A DNA stretch of 15,463 nucleotides from Desulfuromonadaceae bacterium. Its GTDB lineage: Bacteria; Desulfobacterota; Desulfuromonadia; Geobacterales; Pseudopelobacteraceae. Position 1 is the first letter of the stretch. Every line of letters starts with the position of its first letter. The notes under the pieces were generated by a model. It searched no databases and had not been told where the DNA came from. It saw only the letters and a program-made list of their open reading frames with translations. The stretch is taken from NCBI GenBank assembly GCA_028686145.1, contig JAQUCQ010000038.1, positions 1 to 15,463 on the forward strand, written 5' to 3'. Below are positions 14,152 through 15,463 of this stretch, piece by piece. The position numbers and the translations under genes are program-made.

Positions 14152-14541
14152 TTGGATCATCGACTTGGTCGGGTACATTGGAGTCGCAATAAAGTGGCAA
14201 CCGGTATACGCCGCGTCTTATCCATGGAAGAAGATGTCAATGGAGCGGTCTTACAGCAACGCATGCGTGAACTTGGCGAAGAAATCAGTAACTTGCTGAC
14301 CCAACAGCATTTGCTTGGGAAGATGCTGCAGGTTCAATCGCTCAGAGAGCTACCGGTTACAGTTGATAAGCAGGCGTGGATTGAAATGCTACGTGCAGCA
14401 GGGATTGATGAAGCTGCCATGAGAAGGTGGCATACTGAATTTGAGAGCCGGGCACCGGAGGCTCACCACCATTTTCTGCTCTCGCTTGGAATATCGGAAG
14501 ATGAGGCACTTCTTATTCGGAAACGGTCCGTGGAAAAGTAA
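14152..14541 (+). pseudogene. MerR-family regulator C-terminal part without HTH
   Basis: The frame opens at 14152; a more likely start, if translated, is ATG 14224. The sequence TGIRRVLSMEEDVNGAVLQQ, then MRELGEEISNLLTQQHLLG, QAWIEMLRAAGIDEAAMRRW, EFESRAPEAHHHFLLSLGIS and EDEALLIRKR is the coiled-coil plus C-terminal region seen in a group of MerR-like regulators. The expected N-terminal winged HTH (about 70 residues) is not found in any frame upstream, and neither ATG has a convincing ribosome binding site. I therefore call a 5'-truncated remnant. A stand-alone effector-binding protein from 14224 (105 residues) cannot be excluded. Confidence 0.55.
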
Positions 14542-14880
14542 CCGAATGAAGAAAACGAGTTCCAAACACGCAGCCAACCAGGCCGCCCGAGAAAACTGGG
14601 CTGACTGGTCAGCATTGTGACGTTCACTGTCCCCAAACTGTCCCCATACCACCTGATTTCAACACTACTAAACCGGTCTGATCTGGACTGACACCAACCG
14701 GAAAGTTATGCTATCTATCTGTATTATTTAGATATATTGTTGACTTCTGTTTTAGAAAAAAGTTGCCGGCCATTTCGAATCTCGTTTATATGGCTGCCCA
14801 GAGTTTTACCCCAGCGGTTGGACAGTTACGACAGTAGAATAAGCTATCGTTTGTCGTTCCACCTCCATGAGTAATTGCAT

Positions 14881-15087
14881 TCACTTGAACTCGCTCAGTA
14901 GATATTCCGCTATTGCCTTTGCTTCCTTGTTAGAGAAGTTTTTTTCATCGAATTTGGTCATTCTTGGACCCGTGCGCATCCTGCCAATAAAACAGCAGCA
15001 GTAATCAATGTCTTTCCTGAGTAGAATTAATCCGGCTTTCGAGATCGTGTGACATATTGTGACAAATGCCTGTACTTCAGATTGATG
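14881..15087 (-). pseudogene. Degraded c-type cytochrome-like remnant
   Basis: A minus-strand frame bounded by stops (TAG at 15088-15090, TGA at 14881-14883) reads EVQAFVTICHTISKAGLILL, then RKDIDYCCCFIGRMRTG and PRMTKFDEKNFSNKEAKA with IAEYLLSEFK. The end resembles a small cytochrome c: a GPRM-like axial Met followed by a C-terminal helix with EAKAIAEYL. The front has ICHT, but the first cysteine of CxxCH is missing (Val or Phe instead), and there is no signal peptide. This looks like a 5'-truncated, mutated cytochrome gene. The family call is by eye and uncertain; the CCC run is unusual for this family. Confidence 0.4.
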
Positions 15088-15094
15088 CTAGATG

Positions 15095-15161
15095 CCCGTT
15101 ACCCTAAAATAGGGGCAACTTCAGATAACGGGTCGCAGCGCACAATAAGCTACAGCGACCC
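15095..15161. repeat. Overlapping inverted repeats (competing hairpins)
   Basis: CCCGTTA (15095-15101) pairs with TAACGGG (15126-15132), enclosing a small hairpin CCCTA-AAA-TAGGG (15102-15114). The same GGG (15130-15132) also begins GGGTCGC (15130-15136), which pairs with GCGACCC (15155-15161). The two large stems are thus mutually exclusive. The structure lies just after the stop of the minus-strand gene and may act in its 3' end, though no T-run follows on that strand. Confidence 0.5.
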
Positions 15162-15171
15162 AGTATATAAA

Positions 15172-15463
15172 TTATTTCGGCGGCACTTCCAGTGAATACT
15201 TAGCCGGACTGCAGACCAAGATCAGCGTTCCCAACCGGGAATTCAATCCCATGACCGGTGCCGCCACGACCAAATCACCATTTGCCAGGGTACTGAGCAT
15301 CGTCACGTTTGTTTTCAGAACATCAGGCGGAAACGAGCTCGTGACAGTAGTGCCTTCGCGCTTCTTGTTTGTCGCCACTATCCCAATGCCGTCAGGTCCA
15401 GCCACAATGATTTCTTTCATACCCGGTTCTTTCACAAACTGGATCAGATACTGGTTGACCTGG
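15172..15463 (-). CDS. Uncharacterised protein, 3' part, truncated by window edge
   Basis: A minus-strand frame is open from the right edge to TAA at 15172-15174, giving at least 96 residues. The visible part reads VNQYLIQFVKEPGMKEIIVA, GPDGIGIVATNKKREGTTVT, then VLKTNVTMLSTLANGDLVVA, APVMGLNSRLGTLILV and SLEVPPK. The GPDGIGIVATN and GD-LVVAAPVMGLNSRLGTLI segments look like strands of a small sensory alpha/beta (PAS, Cache or roadblock-like) fold, which is inference. A GTG at 15435 could be a start, but the frame continues upstream with good coding character, so the gene most likely begins outside the window. No function is proposed. Confidence 0.65.
   Translation of the reverse strand, partial: QVNQYLIQFVKEPGMKEIIVAGPDGIGIVATNKKREGTTVTSSFPPDVLKTNVTMLSTLANGDLVVAAPVMGLNSRLGTLILVCSPAKYSLEVPPK

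Larger units (their letters stand above)
14542..15171. other. Gene-poor stretch with remnants and repeats
   Basis: About 630 bases without an intact gene. It contains an inverted repeat GCTGAC-TG-GTCAGC (14600-14613), two copies of ACTGTCCCCA with an 11-base period (14626-14635 and 14637-14646), AT-rich sequence around 14700-14765, the cytochrome-like remnant on the minus strand, and the nested inverted repeats at 15095-15161. No transposase or tRNA was recognised. Confidence 0.5.

Noticed and set aside
14786..14884. Minus-strand 33-codon frame with GTG start overlapping the cytochrome remnant stop, containing YCRNC
   Set aside because: Too short and without a ribosome binding site or recognised family; the overlap could be chance.

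Overview
The window looks like chromosomal DNA of an anaerobic, respiratory bacterium of the Geobacter/Desulfuromonadota type. This is inferred from gene content (a hybrid-cluster protein, NapH/NosR-type iron-sulfur membrane proteins, split hemerythrin/CxxC proteins, a YbhGFSR-type ABC exporter), not from a marker gene. No rRNA, tRNA, CRISPR array or intact mobile element was seen.

Layout, left to right. (1) 1-122 is the 3' end of hcp (hybrid-cluster protein, nitrosative stress), closed by a hairpin terminator. (2) 383-7881 is a drug/solvent-type efflux locus: a TetR repressor, a decayed second TetR gene, a TolC-like outer membrane channel, an HlyD/YbhG-like adaptor, two separate ABC ATPases and two ABC-2 permeases, most joined by overlapping or abutting stop/start codons. 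A 20-bp operator-like sequence occurs twice in opposite orientation, at the tetR promoter and just before the efflux genes. (3) 8116-12226 is a probable operon of a small PAS sensor, a type II NADH dehydrogenase, a NapH/NosR-like polyferredoxin membrane protein, an HPP-family membrane protein (a family with known nitrite transporters) and a secreted protein of unknown function. (4) 12373-13846 is a three-gene operon ending at a strong terminator: a DUF1858/ScdA_N-like CxxC protein, a cysteine-rich putative metal or Fe-S protein, and a hemerythrin-like di-iron protein. Together these look like a split form of the RIC/YtfE/ScdA iron-centre repair protein. (5) 13847-15463 is a low-density tail: a 48-codon CxxC ORF, the C-terminal part of a MerR-family regulator without its HTH, a degraded minus-strand cytochrome-c-like ORF, several inverted repeats, and the 3' end of a minus-strand gene that runs off the window.

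The main unifying signal is regulatory. Three sites of the form TTGAY-N4-RTCAA (FNR/DNR/HcpR class) lie before tetR, the PAS gene and the DUF1858 gene. The last two sit at exactly the spacing expected for class II activation (centre 29.5 bp before the first base of a -10-like hexamer). With hcp at the left edge, this suggests a nitrosative-stress or low-oxygen locus: NO/hydroxylamine reduction by Hcp, iron-centre repair by the split RIC, possible nitrite movement by HPP, and an NDH-2/NapH-like electron-transfer module under a PAS sensor. The functional linkage is inference from motifs and synteny.
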